Positions 26,362 to 35,807 of a stretch of DNA of 64,000 nucleotides are shown piece after piece. The notes below the pieces were generated by a model. The model did no database searches. It was not told where the DNA came from and was given only the letters and a program-made list of their open reading frames with translations. Each line of letters begins with the position of its first letter. Within the stretch, counting starts at the first letter, position 1. The stretch lies in NCBI RefSeq assembly GCF_022267555.1, contig NZ_CP073586.1:3266501-3330500 (forward strand). Direction: 5' to 3'. The stretch is from Proteiniphilum propionicum (GTDB lineage Bacteria > Bacteroidota > Bacteroidia > Bacteroidales > Dysgonomonadaceae). A program made the position numbers and the translations under genes.

Positions 26362-27912
26362 ATGAAAAATAGATCCTTGCCAGTTTCACTATTTACCTTT
26401 CTGATTTCTTGTATGCTGCCTTTTCAGACAAAAGCGCAACAAAACAAAGGACAACTTTATATTCAAGAAAAAGAAATTATTCAAAAGGATAACACGCTGC
26501 GTATTCATTTATTGATAGATGCGCGAGAGATTAAGGTGAATAGTGCCACTGCCCTGGAACTTATTCCTGAACTTTTCGATGAAGAGTTGCATACTTTAGC
26601 GTTACCGAAAATTGTTCTTAACGGCCGAAAAAGACACAGAATAGAAAAAAGAAAGCAAGTATTCGACGTGTCCCATAGCAGCGGGCAGGACGTATATACC
26701 ATTATACAACCCGAAACAGATCCTGCAATAATTGACTATGACGTAACAACGCCTTACGAAGGATGGATGAATGCCTCCTCATTGCGTGTGCGCCAAGCCC
26801 TTTGCGGTTGTCCTGGCGAAAGAGAAGTGTTGGCTGATAATCTGCTGATTGAAAATCTACTGGGAGAGGGAAAACCCGATATTGCTCAACGGGAAGCGCC
26901 CCAAGAGGAAAATGTCACGCTATACCTCCATTTTATGGAGCCTGGCAAAGAAGAAAAAAAAGCGCGATCGGAGTACGGCGAAGCCTACCTTAATTTTATT
27001 GTCAACAAATGGGACATACTTTACGATTATAAAGACAATGCCAAAAAGCTTAATCAGGTACAAGATTTTTTCAAGCGGGCACAAGAAGACAAAGACATTG
27101 TGATGGACGGCATTTCCATCATCGGTTATGCATCTCCCGAAGGCACGTATGAACACAACATGATGCTCTCGCAAAAAAGAGCCAGCTCCTTTGCCAACTG
27201 GATACAATCGCGATTCAGTTTCCCATACAGTCTGTATAGTGTGGAATGGTACGGTGAAGACTGGGAGAAACTGATAGAGTTAGTAGAGAAAAGTTACATG
27301 CCCGAAAAATATCAGGTGGTGGATATCATTCGTAACATTGGCGTGTACGAAGGAAGGGAAACCAGATTGATGAATCTCAACGGCGGACGCACCTATAATT
27401 ATATGCTGGAAAACATGTTTCCACAGTTACGCCGTGTGTATTACCGCATCGATTATACGGTACGCCCGTTTACAGTGGAAGAAGGCAAAGAGATTATGAA
27501 AACCAAACCGCAGCAAATGAGCGTATTCGAATTATACTCAGTGGCCAACACCTATCGGCGGGGATCAAAAGAATACAACCGGGCCATGCAAGAAGCAGTT
27601 GAGCAGTTTCCGCAAGATCCGGCAGCGATAAATAATGCCTCGGCAGTGGCGTTGCAGGAAGGGCGTTTGGGTGAAGCGAAAGCACTGTTGGATAGAACCC
27701 CCGAGTCGGCATCCAGACAAAACAACTTGGGAGTATATTATATGCTCACGGGTGATTGGGCACGTGCGCAGGCCGCTTTTACCAAAGCGCTTAACGGAGG
27801 TATATCGGATGCACGGCACAATCTGGATATTGTGGCACGCCAGCTATCGCTCAAGAAGCAGCGTGAACGCGAAGAAACCGAACGAAAAGCCATTCCCTAT
27901 AGAATAAGGTAA
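26362..27912 (+). CDS. DUF3868-domain protein with OmpA-like and TPR regions
   Basis: 516-residue secreted protein (signal ending PFQTKAQ). The N-terminal third is a DUF3868-type beta domain (REIKVNSATALELIPEL, SSLRVRQALCGCPGE). Residues about 240-310 resemble an OmpA-like peptidoglycan-binding domain (ISIIGYASPEGTYEHN, LSQKRASSFANWIQSRF). The last 130 residues form TPR-like helices (DPAAINNASAVALQEGRLGE, NNLGVYYMLTGDWARAQAAF) and a charged tail. Such proteins sit beside FimA/Mfa genes; a role in holding the assembly system to the cell wall is plausible inference. It lies between DUF3575 and the major fimbrillin gene. Confidence 0.82.
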   Translation: MKNRSLPVSLFTFLISCMLPFQTKAQQNKGQLYIQEKEIIQKDNTLRIHLLIDAREIKVNSATALELIPELFDEELHTLALPKIVLNGRKRHRIEKRKQVFDVSHSSGQDVYTIIQPETDPAIIDYDVTTPYEGWMNASSLRVRQALCGCPGEREVLADNLLIENLLGEGKPDIAQREAPQEENVTLYLHFMEPGKEEKKARSEYGEAYLNFIVNKWDILYDYKDNAKKLNQVQDFFKRAQEDKDIVMDGISIIGYASPEGTYEHNMMLSQKRASSFANWIQSRFSFPYSLYSVEWYGEDWEKLIELVEKSYMPEKYQVVDIIRNIGVYEGRETRLMNLNGGRTYNYMLENMFPQLRRVYYRIDYTVRPFTVEEGKEIMKTKPQQMSVFELYSVANTYRRGSKEYNRAMQEAVEQFPQDPAAINNASAVALQEGRLGEAKALLDRTPESASRQNNLGVYYMLTGDWARAQAAFTKALNGGISDARHNLDIVARQLSLKKQREREETERKAIPYRIR

Positions 27913-27994
27913 GATGATAAAAGAGACTTGTAAGGCAACGAAACAACTATACAACCAATCAACTCAAAATTAATAATTAAATAGCAAGAAAAAA

Positions 27995-29047
27995 ATGAAA
28001 AAATTATTATTAAGTATTGTGGCATTATGCCTGCTTTTCACATCCTGCGATAAAGAAACGGAGGTGACAAAAAAAAGAACAGCGATGTCCATTTCACTGG
28101 TGGCCGAGGCAGGGACAAGAGCTTCCACGGATGTAACCCAAGAAGAAGAAAACAAGGTAACCTCCATGACGGTATTAATTTTTTCTGCTACATCAGATGT
28201 ACTTGAGAGAAAAGCCGAAATTCATGGCATTACCGGCAAGATTACCGATCTTACGGTAGGCAACAAAAAAATTGTAGTCATAGCCAACCCCTCATCGGCA
28301 TTGAAAACTCAACTTGCCTCTGTTACCAGCTATGCCGATTTAAACGATGGTACGAAAGTAAATCTTGAATTGTCTTCACAATTTCAAGGCCCGGCTGACG
28401 GGTCCATGAACCAGACAGTAGGATTAACCATGACCGGTGAAGCCACAGCTTCGTTGTCGGCCGGAGATGAAAACAAAGTAGGGGTAACCGTGAAACGCGT
28501 GGTAGCAAAAGTGAAACTGGGTACGGTAACCATTACTCCCGATGTAGGCTATGACAAAACAAAATTCCAATTGCTGGGTGTGTCCGTACAAAAGGCTCGC
28601 AGCAAATCGATGCTCGGCTTTACCAGTCATTTGCTACCCGAAGTATCTCCCTCGTTGTTTAATTATTTATGCGGCACCATAATCTCAGCTAGCCCCAACG
28701 TGGATTATCGCTTAACAGGCTCGGCAGTAGAAGGTCAAAATACGGAATACTTTTACGTGATGCCCAACAACAACGATACCGGCAATTGCACTTTGCTGGT
28801 TATTAAAGGAAAGTACGACGGAAATCAACAATACTTTGTATTCCGCATAAATGATGTATATGACAATGTTAATCCGCTTACAGGTAGATTCATTGAAGCC
28901 AACCATCAATATACGTTGAATGTAACGTTAAAACGCTTGGGCGACGGCAGCACCGACCCGAATGTACCCAGCGATCCCACTTCACTGGACGTAACGGTTA
29001 CTCCTGAAAACTGGGTGGTGGTTCCTACACAAGACGTGACGTGGTAA
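27995..29047 (+). CDS. Major fimbrillin, FimA/Mfa1-like type V pilin
   Basis: 350-residue lipoprotein precursor (MKKLLLSIVALCLLFTSC lipobox). An Arg site in EAGTRASTDV (about residue 45) fits the propeptide cleavage by an Arg-specific protease that frees a groove for strand exchange in this pilin class. The N-terminal domain shows VTSMTVLIFSATSDVLE and KIVVIANPSSALK; the C-terminus ends in the strand LDVTVTPENWVVVP, the likely donor strand. This is the first fimbrillin in the operon and the best candidate for the shaft subunit. The 82-base gap to the preceding gene is the largest in the first half of the operon. Confidence 0.85.
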   Translation: MKKLLLSIVALCLLFTSCDKETEVTKKRTAMSISLVAEAGTRASTDVTQEEENKVTSMTVLIFSATSDVLERKAEIHGITGKITDLTVGNKKIVVIANPSSALKTQLASVTSYADLNDGTKVNLELSSQFQGPADGSMNQTVGLTMTGEATASLSAGDENKVGVTVKRVVAKVKLGTVTITPDVGYDKTKFQLLGVSVQKARSKSMLGFTSHLLPEVSPSLFNYLCGTIISASPNVDYRLTGSAVEGQNTEYFYVMPNNNDTGNCTLLVIKGKYDGNQQYFVFRINDVYDNVNPLTGRFIEANHQYTLNVTLKRLGDGSTDPNVPSDPTSLDVTVTPENWVVVPTQDVTW

Positions 29048-29108
29048 TTTCCCGCTAATCATTACAGGACGGCTTCTAATGACACAACAAAGCCGGGAGC
29101 GCATTGAG

Positions 29109-30020
29109 ATGAACAAAAACAGTACATACACACTCGTTGTGGCCATCGTTACCTTGCTGAGCGGTTGCATTAATAGCGATTTGTCGCATTGTGGCAAACA
29201 GGCCCAATTGGTAATAAAGGCAGTCAACAAGTACGGAGACGACATTACCCCCAGCGGAGCAACGGGGGATGTTATGTTATTTGTTTTCGATGACGAAAAT
29301 AGATTTTTATCCCACCAATATTTGCCGGTTCAAGATATCAGGGACAGAAGAAATATTGAGGTAAAGCTGCGTAGTGGCGAAGCCTTTAGGTATGTGGCTT
29401 GGAGTAACATATCCGATACTGTAAAGATGTTTGACTTCGATCCCAATTGGTTATTGAGCCAAAACAAAGTAAAGCCCCTGGCGCTGTCTGACAATATTGT
29501 ATCTATCCCGGCAGATATATTTTATGGCAGAAAAAGAATGTCTTGTGCCGATGACGAATATTCGCCTGTGACTGAATTGGTGATAAAACGCTCTGTTGCA
29601 CAGATTCATGTAGCCGTTGTGGGAATGCCTGCCGGTGATAGTCCCGGCCAGTATTTGGTTGTACTGAGTGATAAGGAAGACAAACTTAATTTTGAAAATC
29701 AGATATTGCTACTGGGAGGCAACGGCATTTATGTAAAAAAAGCCATGTGGTTCCAAAAAGGGGTGATGATGGGAATTGAAGACGCATTCCGAGCTTTGCC
29801 TTCTTTGGGAGGAGCTAAGACTGTGTCGCTCTACAAAGGGCAACAAGTGGTGGCTGCCGTTACACACGACATAGAAAATAAACCCATTGCCCCAAGAGCC
29901 GACGAAAGAATAAACGTACTTATTAATTTGAACCAAGACAACCCTTCGGAAACAGCCGGTGTGGAGATGCGGATGGTTGTATCTGACTGGGATGAGGTGG
30001 TGGAATGGAAAGAATGGTAA
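29109..30020 (+). CDS. FimB/Mfa2-family fimbrial anchor lipoprotein
   Basis: 303 residues from the ATG at 29109, chosen because the lipoprotein signal starts there (MNKNSTYTLVVAIVTLLSGC); an in-frame ATG lies 30 bases upstream. The mature start, DLSHCGKQAQLVIKAVNKYG, and DVMLFVFDDENRFL are typical of the FimB/Mfa2 family. These proteins cap the fimbria at the outer membrane and limit its length. Unlike the neighbouring pilin it shows no obvious Arg cleavage site after the lipobox, which fits an anchor that stays lipidated. It lies between the major and accessory fimbrillins. Confidence 0.82.
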   Translation: MNKNSTYTLVVAIVTLLSGCINSDLSHCGKQAQLVIKAVNKYGDDITPSGATGDVMLFVFDDENRFLSHQYLPVQDIRDRRNIEVKLRSGEAFRYVAWSNISDTVKMFDFDPNWLLSQNKVKPLALSDNIVSIPADIFYGRKRMSCADDEYSPVTELVIKRSVAQIHVAVVGMPAGDSPGQYLVVLSDKEDKLNFENQILLLGGNGIYVKKAMWFQKGVMMGIEDAFRALPSLGGAKTVSLYKGQQVVAAVTHDIENKPIAPRADERINVLINLNQDNPSETAGVEMRMVVSDWDEVVEWKEW

Positions 30021-30044
30021 GACGATAATGATAAGATAAGACAG

Positions 30045-31295
30045 ATGAGAAACAATTCTTTCAACAAATATTTATTGTCACCGGTTGTTTTCATTGTTGC
30101 GATGCTCGTGTTGTTGGAGTATTCCTGCAGCAATGAACAACAAATATCTGCTCACGGCAACACCCCGGTTTCAGTAACATTTACTCTTGCCAATACACGG
30201 TCGAAAGCACAAAGTGAGGTTGAAGGAGATGAAACACAGATACAAGAAATGCTGCTGTTGCTCTTCCGCAACGAAAAACTGGTACAAATACAGCCCATAA
30301 CTACCCTGCAACCGGTAGACGGTATGGCAAACAATTACAAGTTCAACGTGCTGGTACTCTCTACTTCACGTCCGTTGCGGTTTGTTTTTTTAGCCAATAC
30401 GGGATGGCAATCTTCTCAACTGGAAGAGTTAATGGGTAAAACTTACTCAGAGGTAATTGCCGCGCTTCCTCCTTTCCAGCCGGAAATGAACGCCACAGGA
30501 GTGCAAAACCCGTTCCCCATGTGGGGTGAACTGGTACGTGAGCAAGGTGTACCGCCTGCCACAGACGAGGAGCCAACAATAATGGCAAACATCCGGCTAA
30601 TGCGTGCTGTGGCTAAAGTGGAAATCACAAAAGACCCTGCTCTGACAGAGCAGGTGTTTAGGTTAAATTCTGTACGGCTGTTTCGATGTCGGGACATGTC
30701 GGTAGTCCCTTTATTGGAAAATATGAGTGAAAACATCTCGGAGTTCCAGGTGGTAAAACCAACCTTACCCCCTAACCCAGACATGGCTTCCATACCCACG
30801 GTCATAGAAAGCAGTACCCTGCCCATCAGGATGTATGCTCCGGAAAGCAAAGGCATAGCTGTTACGGAACCCGGCTGGGCTACAGCAACAACAGTAATAG
30901 TGGTAGGAGGATTTTTCAACGCAATGCAGCAAGAAACCTATTATCGCATCGACTTTATAAAAAATGGGCCGGCGGAAGGGGGTGCCCAACAAGTCTCTTA
31001 TGGTGAAATATTACGCAACCATCATTATTTATTCAATATAACGGAAGTGAAAAGTGCAGGGTGCTATACTCCCGAAGATGCTGCCGAAAACGCTACCTGT
31101 GGCATATCGCTCAAAGTAGCCGGGTGGATAGACCGTCCTTGTGATTTTCCCGATGTGGGAGCAGGATCCGGCGGAATACTAAAAGTAGCACCCTGGATTA
31201 CAGCTTCTTCAGAGCAATATATTGGAAGCGGATGGTCGCTGGCCGTACCGTGGACAGAGGGTGGATATAATCCGGATGTGGGCGATGCGGAATAA
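30045..31295 (+). CDS. Accessory fimbrillin-like lipoprotein
   Basis: 416-residue lipoprotein (hydrophobic N-terminus ending VLLEYSC). The mature part shows the fimbrillin pattern VSVTFTLANTRSKAQSEVEG (Arg site near residue 52), IQEMLLLLFRNEKLVQ, RPLRFVFLANTGWQSS and a late IRLMRAVAKVEIT strand. It ends in a poorly conserved segment, APWITASSEQYIG. Probably a minor or adaptor subunit comparable in position to FimC or Mfa3; exact orthology cannot be set. It starts 24 bases after the anchor gene. Confidence 0.75.
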   Translation: MRNNSFNKYLLSPVVFIVAMLVLLEYSCSNEQQISAHGNTPVSVTFTLANTRSKAQSEVEGDETQIQEMLLLLFRNEKLVQIQPITTLQPVDGMANNYKFNVLVLSTSRPLRFVFLANTGWQSSQLEELMGKTYSEVIAALPPFQPEMNATGVQNPFPMWGELVREQGVPPATDEEPTIMANIRLMRAVAKVEITKDPALTEQVFRLNSVRLFRCRDMSVVPLLENMSENISEFQVVKPTLPPNPDMASIPTVIESSTLPIRMYAPESKGIAVTEPGWATATTVIVVGGFFNAMQQETYYRIDFIKNGPAEGGAQQVSYGEILRNHHYLFNITEVKSAGCYTPEDAAENATCGISLKVAGWIDRPCDFPDVGAGSGGILKVAPWITASSEQYIGSGWSLAVPWTEGGYNPDVGDAE

Positions 31296-31365
31296 CGCAA
31301 TTCTCAATTAACAATACACAATTGAAAATCAGGATGAATAGTAAAAGATAAAATAAACAATATAT

Positions 31366-33366
31366 ATGATGAAGTTTCTTTTTCAACAATGGCTATTTGC
31401 TGTCCTGTTGCTTACCGGTTTTGTGGCATGTAGTAAAGAAATGCCGGTCTCCGGTAATGAAACGGATGCAACCGTGCAGGCAGCTTTCAAGCTGCAGGTG
31501 AAGCCCGTGGAGGAATACTTCACACGCGGGGCTGCCGTTGCGGCTTGTGAGGTACCGGAAACGGATGACGCCATGACTGTAACCTTTACTCGCGACAAGC
31601 GTGAACTTCAAACTCGCGCGTCAGGCGATATTTCGGAAAATAACGAAGAACGCGTAAGCAACGTGTGGGTATTGCAGTTCGATGGCACCAACCCGGAAGC
31701 TAAACTGGTGTTAAGGCAGTTTTTCTCCGATTTGGGAAGTGATTACATCGTCCGTCCGTCACTGCTACACAACAGTACCGAGCAAACCATCTATTTTTTG
31801 GTAAACACCAATAACTCGTCACTTTTTAGTGATCTTCAACTCAACAAATACACGCTGGCCAATTTTGAGGAAACACCCTCGCGTCAGTATGCAGACCAAT
31901 TGGAGGTTACCTCCAATGGAACAACATTGCCCATGGCAGCCAAATACACGGGCATACCGGGGGAGGCCCTTAAGAACATCACAGTAACGCGCATGGTATC
32001 CAAGATAACCTTTAGCTACACTACTCTCCTCCCGGCGGGGCATAGCTTTGTAGCCAAAAGTGTGCAGTTGCAGGATATTCCCCGTACAGCACTTTATGCC
32101 GGGCAACTCACCGGAGGCGTTTTCCCTACCGAAGAGGGTGTGAATTTTACGGACTACGACATGGTGAACCTTGCCCCCGGCGCTTCATGTACCTGGTACA
32201 TGCCCGAGAGCATGAGGGGAGAGGTGCCGGCCGTAACTCAACCGGGGATGAAAGGAGCGCACAACGCGCCCAAATTTGCCACCAACATTGTTATTACGGG
32301 CGACTACACCAAGCCGGGAGCACAGGGCGAAGAAACACAAACAGTTTTGTACCGCATCTTTCTGGGCGAAAACGACACCTACAGCTTCAACACCAGGCGC
32401 AACCATCACTACACCCTGAACGTGGTAATAAGGAATATGATGGAAAGCGATAAACGCGTGTTGGTTGCCAACAATGCGCTGGCCCGTTTTGCCACCCATG
32501 ATTTGGCGGCTTTGAACACATTTGCTGAGGGCCCGGAGTGGCAGGCCCCGGTAGCTTATTGGCAGTGGGGACGCAACAAAGCCTTTCCAAACGCTGTTCC
32601 AAAGGCGAATGTCGAACGTTTCATTAGTTGTACCGACCCTTTATTGTGGGAAACTGACGCAATGATCTGGAGAAAATCAATTTCTAGCACCTCCATTACC
32701 TCAATTTTCAATAATATAAATGCCAGCTATACATGGAGTGATGTAGTGAAATCCGCCATAGGTACGGCTCCCGAAAGCTATATCGGCAACAATACCGACT
32801 ACCTGGGAAACCTTTCGGGAGACCCTTGCCCGCAGGGATGGCACGTGCCGGATGACGCAGAGTATCAAGCAATAACAATACAAACCAACGACGCAACCAT
32901 AAGGGTGGGCGGTAAAACGGGGGTATACAGTGGACAAAAAACCACCAATGCCGGGGTAACGTACGGACTTAAATTCATTCAAGACAACAACTGGGATATG
33001 CTTACCGCTTACCGGTGGGAGAAAGTAACGATTGAGGGGGTGGATTGTCTTAAAATCACCTCCCGATACTTGGGATTGGCAGGACGCAAAACAACTGTTG
33101 CCGACTTGGTGCCACACACGTATTGGAGCAAAAACAACGCGCAAGACGTTGTGCGTTATTTCCCGGTAAGCGGAATATATACTTATATTAAAAAAGAAAA
33201 TGCCTCGAGTGTTTATCGTTTTGCTTCTGATTATATAAAGTACTTATCAATGGGTGCAGATTATTCCGCACTTAATGTTTTTGCAGCTAAGGCTGGTTTC
33301 TCTTCACAAAGCAATGAGCAGTCTGTGGCATCAAGTATGATGCCTGTTCGTTGCGTCCGAAATTAA
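31366..33366 (+). CDS. Large accessory or tip fimbrillin with C-terminal FISUMP-like domain
   Basis: 666-residue lipoprotein (MMKFLFQQWLFAVLLLTGFVAC). The N-terminal about 400 residues follow the fimbrillin fold, with possible Arg cleavage sites in EEYFTRGAA and LQTRASGD and a VSKITFSYT strand. The C-terminal about 250 residues carry a C-type-lectin-like module of the Fibrobacter paralogous (FISUMP) sort: VAYWQWGRNKAFPN, DPCPQGWHVPDDAEYQ, GVTYGLKF, and a closing MPVRCVRN. Last and largest fimbrial gene, so it probably encodes the tip adhesin; ligand unknown. Confidence 0.78.
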   Translation: MMKFLFQQWLFAVLLLTGFVACSKEMPVSGNETDATVQAAFKLQVKPVEEYFTRGAAVAACEVPETDDAMTVTFTRDKRELQTRASGDISENNEERVSNVWVLQFDGTNPEAKLVLRQFFSDLGSDYIVRPSLLHNSTEQTIYFLVNTNNSSLFSDLQLNKYTLANFEETPSRQYADQLEVTSNGTTLPMAAKYTGIPGEALKNITVTRMVSKITFSYTTLLPAGHSFVAKSVQLQDIPRTALYAGQLTGGVFPTEEGVNFTDYDMVNLAPGASCTWYMPESMRGEVPAVTQPGMKGAHNAPKFATNIVITGDYTKPGAQGEETQTVLYRIFLGENDTYSFNTRRNHHYTLNVVIRNMMESDKRVLVANNALARFATHDLAALNTFAEGPEWQAPVAYWQWGRNKAFPNAVPKANVERFISCTDPLLWETDAMIWRKSISSTSITSIFNNINASYTWSDVVKSAIGTAPESYIGNNTDYLGNLSGDPCPQGWHVPDDAEYQAITIQTNDATIRVGGKTGVYSGQKTTNAGVTYGLKFIQDNNWDMLTAYRWEKVTIEGVDCLKITSRYLGLAGRKTTVADLVPHTYWSKNNAQDVVRYFPVSGIYTYIKKENASSVYRFASDYIKYLSMGADYSALNVFAAKAGFSSQSNEQSVASSMMPVRCVRN

Positions 33367-33683
33367 GAGGAGAGTTCCACCGTCGCCTATCCGCTCTTTT
33401 TGATGATAGAAGTCGCCCACGAAAGGCTCGCAAGGCGACAGAAAGCCTGTGTAAGGTATCGGCGTATTTCTCCATTGCTTCAGTGGCAATTCAGACGGAC
33501 AAGTGTTTCGTTCATCCAACAGTACATAAACTTACTTGCGAAGACGAGAAGCAACAGACATTACAACAAGAAATCAGCATGCTGTATGCTAAGTTATGGA
33601 AAAAGAAGATATAAAGTATTTGTTGGAGGTTGGGGAGTAACAATCTACGAATCACCATTAAACACCAAACATCATTAACTTGT
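33367..33683 (+). other. Gene-poor gap after the fimbrial operon
   Basis: 317 bases between the tip fimbrillin and the small AraC-type gene. An open frame (encoding DDRSRPRKARKATESL) runs through it but has no recognisable product, no good start and no homologue I know. It may be a remnant of a lost gene. No clear terminator was seen. Confidence 0.4.
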
Positions 33684-34166
33684 ATGTCAAACCAAAAAGA
33701 GATATCTTATTTATATTCGAACGTAGTTTCGTGTTCGCTTGAGTTTGCCGACGGTAGCAGGAAAACTATTGAGTTGCCAAAAACGAAGAACTATATGAAA
33801 TTGCAATATTTGGATGTGGAAGCGAAGAATCGTTTTTTTGCCGATGCAGTGAACGTTAAGATGAATACGTTGATGAACAAACCTGCCACAGTATCGATGC
33901 TTGCGAAAAAATGCGGATACAATTCTCTGAAAACATTCACACGCCACTTTAAGAAATATTTAGGCATAACACCTTATCAGTGGATGATGGGCAAAAAAAT
34001 GGACTATGCGCGCTCAAAACTATTAACCACCACCCTTTCTATAGACTCGGTATCTAAATTATCCGGCTTTGTCAATACCTCTCATTTTTATAAATGTTAT
34101 TTGAACCGATTCGGTAATTCTCCCGCTCAGGACCGAAAAATGCGTCGGCCGGGGAAGGATTTTTAG
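33684..34166 (+). CDS. Short AraC-type DNA-binding protein at the end of the fimbrial island
   Basis: 160 residues from the ATG at 33684 (MSNQKEISYLYSNVV). The C-terminal two thirds form the double AraC helix-turn-helix: TVSMLAKKCGYNSLKTFTRH, LGITPYQWMMGKKMDYAR and SIDSVSKLSGFVNTSHFYKC. The N-terminal sensor domain is reduced to about 60 residues. The last codons and the stop lie inside the IS-derived block (34157-34191), so the 3' end was probably replaced by IS sequence. Similar in design to the regulator in the invertible segment. It may regulate the fimbrial genes, by context only. Confidence 0.75.
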   Translation: MSNQKEISYLYSNVVSCSLEFADGSRKTIELPKTKNYMKLQYLDVEAKNRFFADAVNVKMNTLMNKPATVSMLAKKCGYNSLKTFTRHFKKYLGITPYQWMMGKKMDYARSKLLTTTLSIDSVSKLSGFVNTSHFYKCYLNRFGNSPAQDRKMRRPGKDF

Positions 34167-34233
34167 AGCATTCTATCAACAAAAACGAAATAAAAACAAT
34201 AAAATTTAAGTCGGCGACTTTTTATAGTGGACT
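34157..34233 (-). mobile_element. Solo IS end, same type as the decayed IS at 21.8-22.9 kb
   Basis: 34157-34191 repeats the block at 22828-22861 with a few differences, and the sequence continues to a terminus whose minus strand reads AGTCCACTATAAAAAGTCG (34233-34215), an imperfect inverted match to the left end at 21758-21776. No transposase remains, so only the upstream end of an IS copy survives. Confidence 0.65.
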
Positions 34234-35708
34234 GTACCTTACCAAAATAAAAATAAACGTACGAAATGATTTTATTTCAACGAGAGCCCTATCGTTTTCA
34301 GTAGTCTGATATCCTATTATGTAAGCCCATAAGGAAAATCAGTGGAGATCGAGAATGAATTCTATATATCTGAGATCTCTAACTACCCTGAAAAAGAGGC
34401 CACCTAATCTGGCTATACTTAGTTCTGCGGTAAAAAAAGCAAAGCAAAGTAAAAACAAAGCATTTCAATAATGCCTCACCTGACAAATTCTATATTTCAT
34501 ACGTTAAAGGAAACAATACAAGGAAACATTAACTCATAAAATTATCTTCAAAGTCGGCCAAAATATATAAAATACTCCCTTTTGAGTATACTATTTACTT
34601 TTCCTGTCATGTAACTTCGCACTAGAAATGCCCTGAAAATATTGAGTTCACTATCGGCCTATCGATCATTAAAGAAAGGGATCTATAACTGACACAATTG
34701 CTTATAACAAAAATCGCCATGGAACAGGCGATTTGCAAAAGCTGTTCAAAACCTGTTGATAATGTATTCATAAGTTGTTTATAATAACAGCCTGAAATAT
34801 TTGCTTTTTTCCTTGTAAGGTTATTATATTTGCAAACAGCGATAAAGTTTATCAGTACGATTATCGTACACAAGATACTAGGAGTTCATTGACATTTTGT
34901 ACACAACCCGGAAGGATTTCATTCAAAAGAAGAACAGATTCGTTTGTAACTCTTGAAACTAAGGAAGACAATAGCTTAGCCGCTTTTATCAGAATCAGTT
35001 GAATGATTATCCTGTTGCACATTGAGATTTTGCAAAAGTTGTTGTTATCCATTTCGGTTGAATGGCACTCCTTAACCGGTTTGTTATCTCCGAAAGCCGA
35101 TGCAATAATTTGCAACAATTGTAAGGATTTTCGGAATGCCGTAATTACCATATTAAAAGTATGGCAATATACTCCCCTTTCCGAATCTAATGGAAATTGC
35201 ATTGAGAGAAAAAATTTCACGAGCCAACGCAAGAGAGAAGATTTCTTTTACAGTAATTATCCTGTTTCAGAAAAAGATTTTCTACTACATCGGTTTTCCG
35301 TTTGCGGAAACACACGGATGGTAAGAAATTCCGAGGTTGAATAAGTTACATAATCCTGCGTATTCCCGCAGCGACAGAAGCAGGTAAAGCTGCAATATGT
35401 CAATAACGGAATCGTTGAGGTTGTATATTCTGCTTCACAGTCCGGAAAAATTAGTATCAAACGATTTCCTGTTATCGAATAGGATGGTATATAAGACTTC
35501 TCATAATTGCTTAAACAGCTTCAAACACTGTATTGGAAATTATTTGAAGTATCCGTATTCTGAAGTACAAACCTGGCAAAGAAACAAAAAAGAACTTAAT
35601 CGTTACTTTTCTGATTCTCACGTTTTTTTGAAATATTCCAAACAAAAATTGCATGCACTGTCAAAATGGCACCGAGTGTGCAGAACGATTTGAACTCCTA
35701 CCCTATAC
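34234..35708. other. AT-rich stretch with no recognised gene
   Basis: About 1.5 kb without a convincing coding sequence. Frames of 80-123 codons exist on both strands, none with a known motif, signal peptide or good start. Details seen: a hairpin AAATCGCC/GGCGATTT at 34711-34734, a -7-like TATATTTG at 34825-34832, and a palindrome GTACGATTATCGTAC at 34855-34869 just downstream of it. It may contain decayed genes or a non-coding RNA starting near 34838. Confidence 0.4.
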
Positions 35709-35737
35709 AAAAAGCCGACTATCCAGCCGGCTTTTTT
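35709..35737. terminator. Bidirectional intrinsic terminator
   Basis: A-rich flank, GCCG (35714-35717) paired with CGGC (35728-35731) and extended by A/T pairs, then a T run on both strands. It lies 70 bases past the end of the minus-strand sigma factor gene and could also end any transcript arriving from the left. Confidence 0.75.
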
Positions 35738-35807
35738 GTTTTGTTGACAATGTAATAGACAGATGGTTACAAAAAGATGATTTATCTCTAACCTGAATAT
35801 CTTATTT

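Noticed and set aside
33287-33614. Overlapping open frames of 60-90 codons on both strands after the tip fimbrillin
   Set aside because: Partly antisense to the fimbrillin gene, arginine-rich without known homology; a remnant is possible but not supportable.
34861-35232. 123-codon open frame on the minus strand
   Set aside because: Cysteine-rich, irregular composition, no domain, and frames of similar length overlap it on the other strand; typical of non-coding AT-rich DNA.
35397-35693. 98-codon open frame on the plus strand before the terminator
   Set aside because: Starts with no promoter or leader evidence, no recognisable motif; kept only as part of the unexplained stretch.
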